A stretch of DNA of 17,669 bases from Acidimicrobiales bacterium (GTDB lineage Bacteria > Actinomycetota > Acidimicrobiia > Acidimicrobiales > RAAP-2): positions 1-17,669 of the forward strand of contig JADGOF010000012.1 of NCBI GenBank assembly GCA_017883105.1. The letters run 5' to 3'. The stretch's first letter is position 1. Every line of letters begins with the position of its first letter. The notes under the pieces were generated by a model. The model searched no databases, was not told where the DNA came from, and saw nothing but the letters and a program-made list of their open reading frames with translations. The translations under genes were made by a program, and so were the position numbers. This document shows positions 8,301-15,424 of the stretch, piece by piece.

Positions 8301-9455
8301 GCCATCGACCGGATCCGCACCCGCTCGGTGCTGACCTGCGAGGCCGAGCAGGGCATCTGTGCCGCCTGCTACGGCGAGTCGCTGGCCTCCGGCGAGATGA
8401 TCGAGCTCGGTGAGGCGGTCGGCGTCATCGCCGCCCAGTCCATCGGCGAGCCCGGTACCCAGCTGACCATGCGTACCTTCCACACCGGCGGCATCGTCGG
8501 TGAGGACATCACCCACGGCCTGCCCCGGGTGGTCGAGCTCTTCGAAGCCCGTACCCCCAAGGGCGCCGCCGTCCTGGCCCGCCACTCCGGCGTGGTCCGC
8601 GTCGACGAGGACGAATCCGGTCGCCACATCACCGTGGTGGCCGACGACGGCGAGGAGCACACCGTGCTGGTGGCCCCCCGGGCCCACCTCGAGGTGACCG
8701 ACGGTCAAGAGGTCGGAGCCGGCGATGCGCTGGTGGAAGGCCCGAAGGACCCGAAGGAGCTGCTCGAGGTCAAGGGCATCCGTGAGACCCAGCAGTACCT
8801 GGTCGAAGAGGTCCAGAAGGTCTACCGCGACCAGGGTGTGTCGATCCACGACAAGCACATCGAGCTCATCGTGCGCCAGATGCTGCGCCGGGTGCTGGTG
8901 GCCGAACCGGGGGATGCCTCCTTCCTCCCGGGCGAACGGGTGGACAACCGCTCGTACGCCGAGGTCAACCGCCAGTTGGTACAGGACGGCAAGAAGCCTG
9001 CCGAGGGCCGACCCGAACTGATGGGAATCACCAAGGCATCGCTGGCCACGGAGAGCTGGCTGTCCGCAGCCTCCTTCCAGGAGACGACCCGGGTGCTCAC
9101 CGAGGCGGCCATCGAGGGCAAGTCCGACCAGTTGTTCGGCCTCAAGGAGAACATCATCATTGGCAAGCTGATCCCGGCCGGTTCGGGGATGGAGCGGTAC
9201 CGCGACATCAAGCTGGAGATGCCCGGCGCCGAGGCCATGCCGTTCTGGGCCCTGGGCTCGGAGGGGGATGCCGGCACCGAGGACCTGGCCGCCTGGCTGC
9301 GGGACACCGGTGGCGACGCCTCGTTGGGCAGTTTCAACTCCGATATCGATGCCAGTTGGCTGGGCGCGGTGCCCACTACGGACGCGGCGGCCGATGGCAC
9401 GGCATTGCTCGGGACGCCGGAGCCCGAGCCCGGCCCGCTCGAAGCCGGAGCCTGA
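5382..9455 (+). CDS. rpoC: DNA-directed RNA polymerase subunit beta'
   Basis: RpoC carries the catalytic magnesium of RNA polymerase. The 1,357-residue product has the N-terminal zinc site C60, C62, C75, C78 and the second zinc site C912, C986, C993, C996. The catalytic motif NADFDGD is at 552-558 (D554, D556, D558). The bridge helix runs from about 862 (REGLSVLEYFISTHGARKG), and the trigger loop begins near M1030-R1031-H1034. A charged helical, probably coiled-coil, segment of about 85 residues (roughly 150-235) matches the insertion known in actinobacterial beta' subunits. The C-terminus is about 40 residues longer than in M. tuberculosis (1,316 residues); the last 66 or so residues (from about 1292) are low complexity with two W-L pairs and a Pro/Glu-rich end. 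ATG at 5382 overlaps the rpoB stop and has AAAGGGG (5369-5375) upstream. The next gene is 247 bases away. Confidence 0.99.
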   Translation: MLDVNEFDQLRIGLATADSIRGWSNGEVKKPETINYRTLRPEKDGLFCEKIFGPTKDWECYCGKYKRVRFRGIICERCGVEVTRSKVRRERMGHIELAAPVVHIWYLRGTRSWLAYLLMGTEAREELKAKQLEKVIYFAANLVTWVDEAKRHEDLPDLEAELRVEIADIEKKRDLDIDRRFKVLEGELAELEKGGAKDGEIKTRQRNVEKEIASARERYQSEIELAQRAFDEFKSLHSRKILEDELLWRELRIRYEDYFEGGMGAETISRLIERIDLDVEEVKLREMIDAADGRKPLSAQRRQKVIKRLKIVTAFNRRDENGRRVNDPRAMILDSVPVIPPDLRPMVQLDGGRFATSDLNDLYRRVINRNNRLKRLLDLGAPEIIINNEKRMLQEAVDALFDNGRRGRPVTGPGNRPLKSLSDMLKGKQGRFRQNLLGKRVDYSGRSVIVIGPTLQLHQCGLPKLMALELFKPFVMKRLVDAEYAQNIKSAKRMVERRRPQVWDVLEGVIKEHPVLLNRAPTLHRLGIQAFEPVLVEGKAIQVHPLVCTAFNADFDGDQMAVHLPLSAEAQAEARVLMLSANNILSPATGRPITVPTQDMVFGIYYITLTVDGAKGEGRIFRHAYEVETAFDAGDIDLQAKITLRPEAGSHLARSIALTNGAELDAEGNLTGIAEDERIEIETTAGRLFFNTALPDGYRYINDIVGKRNTAIGTIVEEVAANYPKREVAASLDRIKDLGFRYGAQSGLTISISDVVTPPDKQSILDRYEKEADKAEAQFKRGIITDDERRQKEIEIWTSANSEVGKAMEKSLSSIAFNPIDMMVDSGARGNSQQIRQIAGMKGLVSNPRGEMIPRPIKSSFREGLSVLEYFISTHGARKGLADTALRTADSGYLTRRLVDVAQELIVREDDCGSVRGIWIEGIVPDGPGTRSYLETRVNGRITVEPVTLSDKSKIEAGTVLTEEIVNRLRDDPAIDRIRTRSVLTCEAEQGICAACYGESLASGEMIELGEAVGVIAAQSIGEPGTQLTMRTFHTGGIVGEDITHGLPRVVELFEARTPKGAAVLARHSGVVRVDEDESGRHITVVADDGEEHTVLVAPRAHLEVTDGQEVGAGDALVEGPKDPKELLEVKGIRETQQYLVEEVQKVYRDQGVSIHDKHIELIVRQMLRRVLVAEPGDASFLPGERVDNRSYAEVNRQLVQDGKKPAEGRPELMGITKASLATESWLSAASFQETTRVLTEAAIEGKSDQLFGLKENIIIGKLIPAGSGMERYRDIKLEMPGAEAMPFWALGSEGDAGTEDLAAWLRDTGGDASLGSFNSDIDASWLGAVPTTDAAADGTALLGTPEPEPGPLEAGA

Positions 9456-9474
9456 TCGTGATCCGGATGGGCCA

Positions 9475-9493
9475 GGGCCTCCCGTGAGGTCCC
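9475..9493 (+). terminator. weak hairpin after rpoC
   Basis: GGGCCTC (9475-9481) can pair with GAGG-T-CCC (9486-9493) around CCGT, with one bulged T. It lies 20 bases after the rpoC stop. There is no T run, so termination is uncertain; read-through into rpsL is equally possible. Confidence 0.3.
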
Positions 9494-9546
9494 GGTCCGT
9501 CCGGTGCACAGCAGCCAGGACAGGGCCCCGGACGCAGTATTCGGGC

Positions 9547-9575
9547 TTGCCCGTAGGGTGGAGATGCCGTAGCAT
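9547..9575 (+). promoter_or_regulatory. rpsL (str genes) promoter
   Basis: TTGCCC (9547-9552) is followed after exactly 17 bases by TAGCAT (9570-9575). The predicted start near 9582 gives a leader of about 120 bases before the rpsL GTG. A perfect TTGACA (9575-9580) overlaps the end of this -10, but it has no A/T-containing -10 at a suitable distance and is probably coincidental. Confidence 0.5.
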
Positions 9576-9590
9576 TGACATCTTGCGGCT

Positions 9591-9608
9591 GCGCGCCGAC
9601 CGGCGCGC
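9591..9608 (+). promoter_or_regulatory. GC-only hairpin in the rpsL leader
   Basis: GCGCGCC (9591-9597) pairs with GGCGCGC (9602-9608) around GACC, seven G-C pairs. It would lie about ten bases into the transcript from the predicted promoter. No T run follows. It could stabilise the mRNA 5' end or take part in attenuation; neither is shown. Confidence 0.45.
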
Positions 9609-9702
9609 GCTGCCTGCCTGCAGCGTGGTCCGTGCAGTGTCGGTGCAGCACGGCCGAGTGAGTCCTGAAGTATCCCCGCAGTCAATAACCCAGAGGTAGC
9701 GC

Positions 9703-10074
9703 GTGCCCACGATTTCCCAGCTCGTCCGCAAAGGCCGGGCGACCAAGCCGACCAAGTCGAAGACCCCGGCCCTTCGGGGAGCGCCCCAGCGACGGGGCGT
9801 GTGCACCCGCGTCTACACCCACACCCCGAAGAAGCCGAACTCGGCACTGCGGAAGGTGGCCCGTGTCAGGCTGACCAGCGGACTCGAGGTGACCGCCTAC
9901 ATTCCAGGTGAGGGTCACAATCTGCAGGAGCACTCCATCGTGTTGGTGCGTGGTGGTCGGGTGAAGGACCTGCCCGGTGTCCGATACAAGGTGATCCGCG
10001 GAACGCTCGACGCTTCGGGCGTTCGGGAGCGGAATCAGGCCCGTAGTCGCTACGGCGCCAAGAAGGAGTCCTGA
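9703..10074 (+). CDS. rpsL: 30S ribosomal protein S12 (uS12)
   Basis: S12 sits at the decoding centre of the small subunit and controls accuracy; it is the classical streptomycin target. The 123-residue product is normal length. The conserved loops are present: TPKKPNSALRK (41-51) with K43, and GRVKDLPG (85-92) with K88 and D89. D89 is the position methylthiolated by RimO in some bacteria. K43 and K88 are the residues changed in streptomycin-resistant mutants, so the protein is of the sensitive type. Start is GTG at 9703, preceded by AGAGGT (9692-9697). rpsG starts one base after the stop, so S12 and S7 are tightly linked as in other str operons. Confidence 0.98.
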   Translation: MPTISQLVRKGRATKPTKSKTPALRGAPQRRGVCTRVYTHTPKKPNSALRKVARVRLTSGLEVTAYIPGEGHNLQEHSIVLVRGGRVKDLPGVRYKVIRGTLDASGVRERNQARSRYGAKKES

Positions 10075-10075
10075 C

Positions 10076-10546
10076 GTGCCCCGTAAAGGTCCAGCAGTAC
10101 GACGCGAACTCATGCCTGACCCCGTCTACCACTCGGTGCTGGTCACCCAGGTGGTCAACCGGGTACTGAGCCGAGGGAAGCGCACCCTGGCCGAGCGCAT
10201 CGTCTATGACGCACTGGCTGACGTGGCGGAGAAGAGCGGCAACGATCCGGTCGCCGTCCTCAAGAAAGCCGTGGAGAACACCCGCCCCGAGCTCGAGGTC
10301 CGCAGCCGCCGGGTGGGTGGCGCCACCTACCAGGTCCCTGTCGAGGTCCGGCCCCGTCGGGCCACCACGCTGTCGATCCGGTGGTTGGTGGGTTACTCCC
10401 AGCAGCGCCGTGAGAAGACGATGGCCGAGCGCCTGTCCAACGAGATCCGCGATGCGGCCAACGGCATCGGTGCCGCGGCCAAGCGTCGTGAAGACCTGCA
10501 CAAGATGGCGGAGTCCAACAAGGCCTTCGCCCACTACCGCTGGTAG
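10076..10546 (+). CDS. rpsG: 30S ribosomal protein S7 (uS7)
   Basis: S7 initiates assembly of the 30S head by binding the 3' domain of 16S rRNA and lines the E site. The product is 156 residues, typical of the family. The conserved stretches SRRVGGATYQVPVEVRP (about 76-92) and the C-terminal MAESNKAFAHYRW are intact. Start is GTG at 10076, one base after the rpsL stop, with AAGGAG at 10063-10068 inside the end of rpsL; translation is probably coupled. In E. coli S7 represses the str operon by binding the rpsL-rpsG spacer. With a single-base spacer here, that type of binding site cannot be present in the same form. Confidence 0.98.
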   Translation: MPRKGPAVRRELMPDPVYHSVLVTQVVNRVLSRGKRTLAERIVYDALADVAEKSGNDPVAVLKKAVENTRPELEVRSRRVGGATYQVPVEVRPRRATTLSIRWLVGYSQQRREKTMAERLSNEIRDAANGIGAAAKRREDLHKMAESNKAFAHYRW

Positions 10547-10550
10547 GAGC

Positions 10551-10565
10551 GGGCCGTTGCGGCCC
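10551..10565 (+). promoter_or_regulatory. short hairpin between rpsG and fusA
   Basis: GGGCCG (10551-10556) pairs with CGGCCC (10560-10565) around TTG, just after the rpsG stop in a 71-base gap. No promoter was recognised in this gap and no T run follows. It may mark an mRNA processing or partial termination point. Confidence 0.3.
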
Positions 10566-10617
10566 ACCTCCTCGCAGCGGGCACTACCTACGAGTACGAC
10601 CCGAGAGCTGAGCAATC

Positions 10618-12714
10618 ATGGCTGAAGCCACCACCCGCCACCACCCGATCGCCAAAACCCGCAACATCGGGATCATGGCCCACATCGATGCCGGCAAGAC
10701 CACGACCACCGAGCGGATTCTCTACTACACGGGGAAGAACTACAAGATCGGTGAGGTCCACGAGGGCGCAGCCACCATGGACTGGATGGTCCAGGAGCAG
10801 GAACGCGGCATCACCATCACCTCGGCCGCCACCACCTGCATGTGGCACGACACCCTCATCAACATCATCGACACGCCCGGCCACGTGGACTTCACGGTGG
10901 AGGTGGAGCGCTCCCTGCGGGTCCTCGACGGCGCCGTGGCGGTCTTCGACGCGGTGGCCGGCGTCGAGCCCCAGACAGAGACGGTGTGGCGACAGGCCAA
11001 CAAGTACGAGGTGCCCCGGATCTGCTTCGTCAACAAGATGGACCGGACCGGCGCCGACTTCGACCAGTGCGTGGAGATGATCAAGGACCGCCTCGACGCG
11101 GTGGTCGCCGTGGTGCAGCTCCCCATCGGGTCCGAGGGCGGGTTTCGGGGTGTGGCCGACCTGGTGCACATGCGGGCCCTGGTATGGGACGACGGTATGG
11201 GCGAGGAGTGGACCGAGGAGGCGATCCCCGCCGACATGCAGGACGCGGCCGATGAGGCCCACCACGCCCTGATCGACGTGATCTCCAACCACGACGACGT
11301 GATCATGGAGAAGTACCTGGGAGACGAGCCGATCACCCCGGAGGACATCAAGCGGGCGCTGCGCACGGTGACCCTGGGCAGCCACGCCGTCCCCATCCTG
11401 TGCGGCTCCGCCTTCAAGAACAAAGGTGTCCAGCCCATGCTGGACGCGGTGGTCGACTACCTCCCGAGCCCCCTCGACATTCCGCCGACCATGGGTACCG
11501 TCCCCCGCAAGGAGGGTGTGACCGTCGAGCGTCCCCCCGACGACTCGGCCCCCTTCTCGGCCCTGGCCTTCAAGATTATGACTGACCCCTACGTGGGCAA
11601 GCTCACCTACCTGCGGGTCTACTCGGGCACCCTCACCAAGGGCTCGGCAGTCATCAACTCGACCAAGGACCGCAAGGAACGGGTGGGCCGTATCCTGCAG
11701 ATGCACGCCAACTCGCGCGAGGACCTCGACGCGACCTTTTCCGGCGACATCGTGGCTGCGGTGGGGCTCAAGCAGACCACCACCGGTGACACGCTGTGTG
11801 ATCCGGACAACCAGGTCATCCTCGAGTCGCTGACCTTCCCCGAACCGGTGATTCACGTGGCCGTGGAACCGAAGACCAAGGCTGACCAGGACAAACTGGG
11901 CAAAGCCCTTTTCTCCCTGTCCGAGGAGGACCCCACCTTCCGGGTCCAGTCCGACGAGGAGACAGGCCAGACGGTCATTTCCGGCATGGGCGAGCTCCAC
12001 TTGGAGGTCCTGGTCGACCGGATGCTGCGCGAGTTCAACGTGGACGCCAACGTGGGCAAGCCCCAGGTGGCCTACCGCGAGACGGTGCGCAAGAAGGTCG
12101 AGAAGGTCGAGCTGCGCTACATCCGCCAGACCGGCGGCAAGGGCCAGTACGGCCACGTGGTGATCAGCCTTGAGCCCACCGGCCCGGGCGGAGGCTACGA
12201 GTTCGTGGACAAGATCACCGGTGGGGTCATCCCGAAGGAGTACATCCCTTCGATCGACCACGGTATTCAAGAGTCGATCACCTCGGGAGTGTTGGCAGGG
12301 TACCCCACTGTCGACATCAAGGTGACCCTCACCTACGGCTCCTATCACGACGTGGACTCGTCCGAGATGGCCTTCAAGATCGCCGGTTCCATGGCTATCA
12401 AGAAGGCGGCCAATCTGGCCGATCCGGTCCTTCTCGAGCCGGTCATGGCCGTCGAGGTGACTACTCCCGAGGAGTACATGGGGGACGTGATCGGCGACCT
12501 CTCCTCCCGCCGGGGCAAGGTCGAGGGCATGGAACAGCGGGGCAGCAGCCACATCGTGAGGGCGCAGGTACCGCTGAGCGATATGTTCGGCTACGCTACC
12601 GACCTGCGCTCGCGCACTCAGGGCCGAGCTACGTACTCGATGCAGTTCCACGCGTACAACGAGGTTCCTGAGTCGATCGCCAAGGAGATCATCGCCAAGG
12701 CGCGCGGAGAATAG
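10618..12714 (+). CDS. fusA: elongation factor G
   Basis: EF-G is the GTPase that drives translocation and, with ribosome recycling factor, splits post-termination ribosomes. The 698-residue product is full length. The GTP-binding motifs are AHIDAGKTT (21-29, P loop), GITIT (64-68, switch I), DTPGH (85-89, switch II) and NKMD (139-142, guanine specificity), followed by a GSAFKNKG element near 262-269. The rest aligns in character with EF-G domains II-V, with no gap or frameshift. H89 is the catalytic histidine of the family. ATG at 10618 has only a weak GAGAG (10603-10607) upstream, yet the N-terminus MAEATTRHHPIAKTRNIGIM is typical. It lies in the usual str order between rpsG and tuf. Confidence 0.99.
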   Translation: MAEATTRHHPIAKTRNIGIMAHIDAGKTTTTERILYYTGKNYKIGEVHEGAATMDWMVQEQERGITITSAATTCMWHDTLINIIDTPGHVDFTVEVERSLRVLDGAVAVFDAVAGVEPQTETVWRQANKYEVPRICFVNKMDRTGADFDQCVEMIKDRLDAVVAVVQLPIGSEGGFRGVADLVHMRALVWDDGMGEEWTEEAIPADMQDAADEAHHALIDVISNHDDVIMEKYLGDEPITPEDIKRALRTVTLGSHAVPILCGSAFKNKGVQPMLDAVVDYLPSPLDIPPTMGTVPRKEGVTVERPPDDSAPFSALAFKIMTDPYVGKLTYLRVYSGTLTKGSAVINSTKDRKERVGRILQMHANSREDLDATFSGDIVAAVGLKQTTTGDTLCDPDNQVILESLTFPEPVIHVAVEPKTKADQDKLGKALFSLSEEDPTFRVQSDEETGQTVISGMGELHLEVLVDRMLREFNVDANVGKPQVAYRETVRKKVEKVELRYIRQTGGKGQYGHVVISLEPTGPGGGYEFVDKITGGVIPKEYIPSIDHGIQESITSGVLAGYPTVDIKVTLTYGSYHDVDSSEMAFKIAGSMAIKKAANLADPVLLEPVMAVEVTTPEEYMGDVIGDLSSRRGKVEGMEQRGSSHIVRAQVPLSDMFGYATDLRSRTQGRATYSMQFHAYNEVPESIAKEIIAKARGE

Positions 12715-12717
12715 GCG

Positions 12718-12749
12718 GCATCCCGCCCGGGTTCGCCTGGGTGGTGTGC
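12718..12749 (+). promoter_or_regulatory. long UUCG-capped hairpin between fusA and tuf
   Basis: Bases 12718-12731 pair with 12736-12749 around a TTCG tetraloop. Thirteen of fourteen positions pair (three G-U, one C-U mismatch), and the loop is closed by G-C pairs. The stem begins four bases after the fusA stop. No T run follows, so it may be an actinobacterial-type terminator, a processing site or a stabilising 3' end. A five-pair alternative, GGCGG/CCGCC (12714-12718/12723-12727), would exclude it. Confidence 0.6.
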
Positions 12750-12889
12750 AGCAGTCGTGAACAGCTACAGAATCATCAGCACCGCATCAACGCACTACAA
12801 CCCAAACACGAGGAATGACGGAGGCAACCGCCGCCGTCGTGGCGGGCCCGAGGGGGTACCGTCCGAGATCAGGGAGCATTACCCCAGCC

Positions 12890-14077
<1,188 letters not shown>

Positions 14078-14115
14078 TCAAGCTCTAGCGAACACAACGA
14101 GAGGACGCCGTACCC

Positions 14116-14445
14116 ATGGCCGCAGAGGGCCCCCGCCAGAAGATCAGAATCCGCCTGAAGGCCTACGATCACGAGATTCTCGATCAGTCGACCGAGAAGA
14201 TCGTGCAGACGGTGCTGCGCACCCAAGCCAAGGTATTGGGCCCGGTGCCACTCCCCACCGAGAAGCACCGCTACACGGTGATCCGTTCGCCCCACAAGTA
14301 CAAGGACAGCCGCGAGCACTTCGAGATGCGGGTGCACAAGCGCCTGGTCGACATCGTGGAGCACACCCCGAAGACGGTGGACTCGCTCCAGCGACTCGAC
14401 CTTCCGGCGGGCGTGGACATCGAGATCAAGATCCAGACCGTCTAG
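14116..14445 (+). CDS. rpsJ: 30S ribosomal protein S10 (uS10)
   Basis: S10 is a head protein of the small subunit and, as NusE, joins NusB in antitermination complexes. The 109-residue product is a few residues longer than usual (101-105), at both ends. The core is intact: QKIRIRLKAYDHEILD (8-23), GPVPLPTEK near 42-50 and the loop SPHKYKDSREHFEMR near 58-72. The ATG at 14116 follows AGAGGA (14100-14105) at ten bases. The gene is only 38 bases after tuf with no visible promoter, so it is probably transcribed with the str genes. In most bacteria rpsJ instead leads the S10 operon; here the 316-base gap with a promoter comes after it. Confidence 0.97.
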   Translation: MAAEGPRQKIRIRLKAYDHEILDQSTEKIVQTVLRTQAKVLGPVPLPTEKHRYTVIRSPHKYKDSREHFEMRVHKRLVDIVEHTPKTVDSLQRLDLPAGVDIEIKIQTV

Positions 14446-14476
14446 ACCCCGGGCTTCCGACCCTCTCGCAACCGGC

Positions 14477-14505
14477 TTTCCGAGGCGGGCGGGAAGGTAT
14501 ATAGT
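14477..14505 (+). promoter_or_regulatory. promoter for rplC and downstream S10-cluster genes
   Basis: TATAGT (14500-14505), within the very A/T-rich TATATAGT, is preceded at exactly 17 bases by TTTCCG (14477-14482). The A/T run is striking in such a GC-rich region. The -35 is imperfect. The predicted start near 14512 gives a leader of about 250 bases ahead of the rplC GTG. Confidence 0.6.
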
Positions 14506-14600
14506 CTTCGGTCGGCCCGATTGCAGGCCACATCATGTGAGTAGGACGTGTTCGAGCGCCCGTCGGATTGCGGCGGGGACCTCGGGCCAAACCAGGCGAG

Positions 14601-14630
14601 CGCTCCGCTCGGGTTCATCCGAGCGGAGCG
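14601..14630 (+). repeat. perfect 12-base inverted repeat in the rplC leader
   Basis: CGCTCCGCTCGG (14601-14612) and CCGAGCGGAGCG (14619-14630) are exact reverse complements around a six-base GTTCAT loop, with possible G-U pairs at both ends of the stem. No T run follows. As RNA this is the most stable single hairpin in the leader. Confidence 0.85.
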
Positions 14631-14709
14631 TCTGCGTGCCAGCCGGTGGCATCACCGGGCGGTAATCAGCGGCTGGACCAGCAGGACAGTGCGTGCAGAC
14701 AGGAACCGA

Positions 14710-14729
14710 TCGACGCCGGCCGGCGTCGA
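14710..14729 (+). repeat. perfect 20-base palindrome before rplC
   Basis: TCGACGCCGG is followed immediately by its exact reverse complement CCGGCGTCGA. In RNA it would form an eight-pair stem with a GGCC loop, ending 20 bases before the rplC Shine-Dalgarno. In DNA it could be a dimeric protein binding site. Which, if either, is not determinable here. Confidence 0.8.
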
Positions 14730-14761
14730 CGAGAACGAAGAGTCGAGACGGAGAAGCTCCA

Positions 14762-15424
14762 GTGGCCAGCAAGGCGATCGTGGGCGAAAAAGTGGGAATG
14801 ACCCAGATTTGGGACGACCAGCACCGGGCGATACCGGTGACGGTGCTGCGCGTGGCGCCGGTCCGGATCGTGCAGGTCAAGACGCCCGAGCAGGAGGGCT
14901 ACTCCGCCCTCCAGGTCACCTGGGGCCACCGTCGGTCCTCGACGCTGACCAAGCCCGAGCAGGGCCACTACGACAAGGCGGGGGTGGATCCCGGGCGGCG
15001 CCTGGTGGAGCTCCGCTTGGACGACGCCTCGGAGTACGAAGTGGGTCAGGAGCTGACCGCCGAACTGATGCAGGCGGGGGAGCTGGTGGACGCCATCGCC
15101 ATTTCCAAGGGCAAGGGCTTCACCGGTGGCATGAAGCGCCACAACTTCAAGGGCCAGGGCGCCTCCCATGGCAACCACAAGTCGCACCGAGCCCCGGGGT
15201 CGATCGGCGCCTGCGCCACGCCCTCCCGGGTGTTCAAGGGGACCCGTATGGCCGGCCGGATGGGTGGCCAGCAGGTGACCACCCTCAATCTGGAGATCGT
15301 CCAGGCCGACCCGGAACGGGAGCTGATCCTGGTCAAAGGGGCGGTCCCCGGTCCGCGAGGCGGCATGGTGGTCCTCCGGGACGCCGTAAAGGCACCTCTG
15401 GTCAAGGGAGGCAAGGCATCATGA
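14762..15424 (+). CDS. rplC: 50S ribosomal protein L3 (uL3)
   Basis: L3 is an early-assembly protein whose extended loop reaches the peptidyl transferase centre. The product is 220 residues, within family range. It begins VASKAIVGEKVGMTQIWDD and contains the conserved loop GFTGGMKRHNFKG (near 119-131) and HRAPGSIGACATPSRVFKG (near 142-160), followed by MAGRMGG. The glutamine that PrmB methylates in proteobacterial L3 is not present in GSIGACATP. Start is GTG at 14762, with GGAG (14750-14753) eight bases upstream. An in-frame ATG at 14693 would add 23 residues (MQTGTDRRR...) crossing the palindrome and is less likely. The stop overlaps the rplD start (ATGA), so the two are translationally coupled. 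Confidence 0.96.
   Translation: MASKAIVGEKVGMTQIWDDQHRAIPVTVLRVAPVRIVQVKTPEQEGYSALQVTWGHRRSSTLTKPEQGHYDKAGVDPGRRLVELRLDDASEYEVGQELTAELMQAGELVDAIAISKGKGFTGGMKRHNFKGQGASHGNHKSHRAPGSIGACATPSRVFKGTRMAGRMGGQQVTTLNLEIVQADPERELILVKGAVPGPRGGMVVLRDAVKAPLVKGGKAS

Larger units (their letters stand above)
14512..14761 (+). promoter_or_regulatory. structured 5' leader of rplC, candidate regulatory RNA
   Basis: This fills most of the 316-base gap between rpsJ and rplC. Stems seen in order are CCCGTCG/CGGCGGG (14559-14565/14571-14577, one G-U), a perfect 12-pair stem (14601-14612/14619-14630), CCAGCC/GGCTGG (14639-14644/14671-14676) enclosing GGTG/CACC (14645-14648/14653-14656), and a palindrome at 14710-14729. 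In E. coli the S10 operon leader is bound by L4; here the leader precedes rplC and rplD (L4), so an L4- or L3-responsive element is plausible. No match to a known RNA family was recognised. The long open frame from 14548 continues in frame into rplD but does not resemble a protein before it. Confidence 0.5.

Noticed and set aside
9575..9603. TTGACA as a second rpsL -35 box
   Set aside because: At 16-18 bases downstream there is only GC-rich sequence with no TAnnnT-like -10.
12815..12889. 25-residue N-terminal extension of EF-Tu from the upstream ATG
   Set aside because: The added residues do not occur in EF-Tu, whereas the ATG at 12890 gives the standard N-terminus.
14535..14540. ATGTGA start-stop element in the rplC leader
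   Set aside because: No ribosome binding site before it and a six-base match is expected by chance.
14548..15420. Open frame upstream of rplD as a giant N-terminal extension of L4
   Set aside because: It lies across the leader and the whole of rplC in another frame; rplD has its own Shine-Dalgarno and an ATGA junction with rplC.
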